Part shown: positions 34,064-35,337 of the stretch, piece after piece
How the letters are laid out: each line of letters opens with the position of its first letter
Numbering within the stretch: the stretch's first letter is position 1
From: Acidobacteriota bacterium
GTDB lineage: Bacteria; Pseudomonadota; Alphaproteobacteria; Acetobacterales; Acetobacteraceae
Length of the DNA: 35,337 bases
Reading direction: 5' to 3'
Assembly: GCA_903970435.1 (NCBI GenBank)
Contig: CAJCIS010000089.1
Span: forward strand, 1 to 35,337
Notes under the pieces: model-generated
Told to the model about the DNA's origin: nothing
Database searches by the model: none
The model's input: the letters and a program-made list of their open reading frames with translations, nothing else
Translations under genes and position numbers: made by a program

Positions 34064-35158
34064 TCACGCGGCCTCGAGCAGCTCAAGCGCCTTGGCAAAC
34101 AGCCGCGGTTCCACGACAAATCGCTGCGTCACATCCTGGCCCCCCGTGTCGCCGAACACGTAAGCGGCCCGCTGCTCCAGCGCCGTGGCGATGCCGCTCT
34201 GCACGAAGCTCGGGTGGCGCGACGTGCCGCGCAGCCCGCACACGCGCGCGCCCGGCGCCGCGAAAACCGAATTATGCAGCGCGGACCCGTATTCGCCCAC
34301 CAGCACGCGGGCTTGCGAAAACAAAGCGACCTGCCCGGCCACGGACAATTCCTCGGGCCGAACGCAGCGATAGCCGGCCGCCAGCGCGGCCGCCTCGATC
34401 GCCGTACGGTTCGCCATCTGCCGCGCCTGCGGCGCGCCCGAACGCGACAGAAACAATTTTGGCGAATCCGCAACGGAATCGGGCGCCGCGCGCCGCATGA
34501 CGCCGGTCCACCACAATGTCGCCGCCCCGAAACAGGTGGCAAACCGGTTCTCCGCCCGCAAGCCGGTCGGCAGCAGAACGAGGTCGCAGCGGATGATTTC
34601 GCGCCAGTAATCGTAGATCACGCACCGGTCCGGGCAGATGCCGAAATAGTGCAGCAGCTTGCCGGCGAAGGGCTGCAAATCCGGCGGCATCAGGTATCGC
34701 AGCGACGCCAGATCGTATCCGGCCGCCCGAAGCACCCACAGGCGCGGCAGGAAATCGATGAGCCAATGGCCCCAGGTTTCGTGCGCCGGGCCGCAAATCA
34801 CCGCCAGCGGACCGGCCACGTCCCGCATCGGCAGGTCCGCGGCGTTCAGGCGGTCGCTCACGGTCACCACATGGTGCCTGGGGTGCAGGAACGCGGTGCC
34901 ATGCAGGGCGACGCCGTCCTTGATGGGAAAGCCGGTGGGCGCCATGACCACGTTTTCGATGGCGTAGCAGCCGGCCGCCGGCGTTTCGATGTCGGCAAAA
35001 ATATCCCACAGCACGCCAGCGGTCGCGGGCCCCAGCAGGAACGGCGGCGGACTCTGGGGCACGCTGGCGGGCTCGGCCACCGGTTGAAATGTGTAGAAGG
35101 GCGCGGTTTTGGCGGTTTGCTGCGTGCCAATGTCGCGGATGTCGCGGATCAGGGACAT
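34064..35158 (-). CDS. Family 61 glycosyltransferase (DUF563 type)
   Basis: 364 residues from the ATG at 35156-35158. The GT61 pattern is clear: ETWGHWLIDFLPRLWVLRAA in the middle, PKLFLSRSGAPQARQMANR as the S-R-x-x-x-R segment, GYRCVRPEELSVAGQVALFS and the C-terminal VLVGEYGSALHNSVFAAPGA. Family members transfer sugars to cell-surface polysaccharides or glycoproteins. No signal peptide or membrane helix, so it is cytoplasmic. The start lacks a ribosome site: repeat copy o ends CTTCCTTCC just before it, and the open frame extends back to a TTG inside the repeat. It is probably co-transcribed with the Nramp gene upstream, 61 bases away. Confidence 0.88.
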   Translation of the reverse strand: MSLIRDIRDIGTQQTAKTAPFYTFQPVAEPASVPQSPPPFLLGPATAGVLWDIFADIETPAAGCYAIENVVMAPTGFPIKDGVALHGTAFLHPRHHVVTVSDRLNAADLPMRDVAGPLAVICGPAHETWGHWLIDFLPRLWVLRAAGYDLASLRYLMPPDLQPFAGKLLHYFGICPDRCVIYDYWREIIRCDLVLLPTGLRAENRFATCFGAATLWWTGVMRRAAPDSVADSPKLFLSRSGAPQARQMANRTAIEAAALAAGYRCVRPEELSVAGQVALFSQARVLVGEYGSALHNSVFAAPGARVCGLRGTSRHPSFVQSGIATALEQRAAYVFGDTGGQDVTQRFVVEPRLFAKALELLEAA

Positions 35159-35160
35159 AT

Positions 35161-35210
35161 AGGAAGGAAGTAGTTCTTTTTTGAAAAAAAGAACCAAAAA
35201 ACTTTTGCTC
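35161..35210 (-). repeat. AT-rich hairpin repeat, copy o (upstream of GT61 gene)
   Basis: Minus-oriented consensus copy: GGAAGGAAGTA, hairpin at 35173-35194 with a perfect stem (GTTCTTTTTT and AAAAAAGAAC), then CAAAAAACTTTTGCTC. It fills almost the whole gap between the Nramp stop and the GT61 start and abuts the start codon. Confidence 0.93.
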
Positions 35211-35219
35211 GGCGCGGGT

Positions 35220-35337
35220 TCAAGCGGGCACCAGCATCCGGAGCGCCGCCACCCCCATGACCGCCGTGGCGATCCAGCCCATGACCACCAGCGAACGGCT
35301 CGCGGTGAATTCTCCCATCACCGACTTCCTCGACGCC
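35220..35337 (-). CDS. Probable Nramp divalent metal transporter, C-terminal end only
   Basis: Only the last 38 codons and the stop (35220-35222) are in the window. The tail reads SRKSVMGEFTASRSLVVMGW, then IATAVMGVAALRMLVPA: a short cytoplasmic loop and one last hydrophobic helix. The pattern (residue loss at N-terminus, K-S-V-M-G-E-F then a terminal helix) resembles the end of Nramp/MntH manganese-iron transporters. The assignment rests on a short segment and could be another multi-helix transporter. Same strand as the GT61 gene downstream. Confidence 0.5.
   Translation of the reverse strand, partial: ASRKSVMGEFTASRSLVVMGWIATAVMGVAALRMLVPA

Overview
The window is a GC-rich alphaproteobacterial chromosome segment. 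The red-type (form IC) Calvin cycle operon, the PII/glutamine synthetase pair, a giant cyclic beta-1,2-glucan synthase and the overall gene set point to Rhodospirillales, most likely an acid-tolerant, facultatively autotrophic member of the Acetobacteraceae. That placement is inference from gene content and style; no rRNA or tRNA gene is present to confirm it.

Layout. 1-1649 (minus): typA/bipA, cut by the left edge. 1881-2918 (plus): a secreted two-lobed retropepsin-like protease. 3037-3639 (minus): a small secreted His/Pro-rich protein. 3768-11044: the CO2-fixation cluster, with cbbR divergent from cbbL-cbbS-cbbX-cbbF-cbbP-cbbA. 11110-11343 (minus): a 77-residue unknown protein framed by an inverted repeat pair. 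11561-20182 (minus): an 8.6-kb cyclic glucan synthase. 20351-21589 (minus): an orphan DNA methyltransferase. 21766-23746 (plus): glnB-glnA with a sigma-54 promoter between them. 23961-29144 (minus): a peptide ABC importer (binding protein, two permeases, fused double ATPase). 29231-31987 (minus): a TonB-dependent receptor with a long structured leader. 32557-33960 (plus): a POT-family peptide/H+ symporter. 34064-35158 (minus): a GT61 glycosyltransferase. 35220-35337 (minus): the last 38 codons of a probable Nramp metal transporter.

How the genes work together. The cbb operon supplies RubisCO (L and S), its red-type activase, phosphoribulokinase, aldolase and an FBPase homologue; transketolase and the triose-phosphate enzymes are not here. 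The FBPase homologue lacks several residues that normally bind the catalytic metals. glnB-glnA covers ammonium assimilation. The right part is devoted to uptake: an outer-membrane receptor, a peptide ABC importer and a peptide symporter.

The most striking feature is not a gene. At least 15 copies (plus one decayed) of an AT-rich palindromic element of about 45 bp sit at gene boundaries throughout the window. Each has a hairpin of about 10 bp flanked by a CAAAAGTTTT-like arm and a CTTCC arm. The stem shows covariation between copies (G:C, T:A and C:G at the same pair). Copies often occur as inverted pairs of two variants. Several reach into genes and supply a start codon, a signal-peptide n-region or a C-terminal tail. 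It looks like a REP/BIME-like family in an otherwise GC-rich genome.
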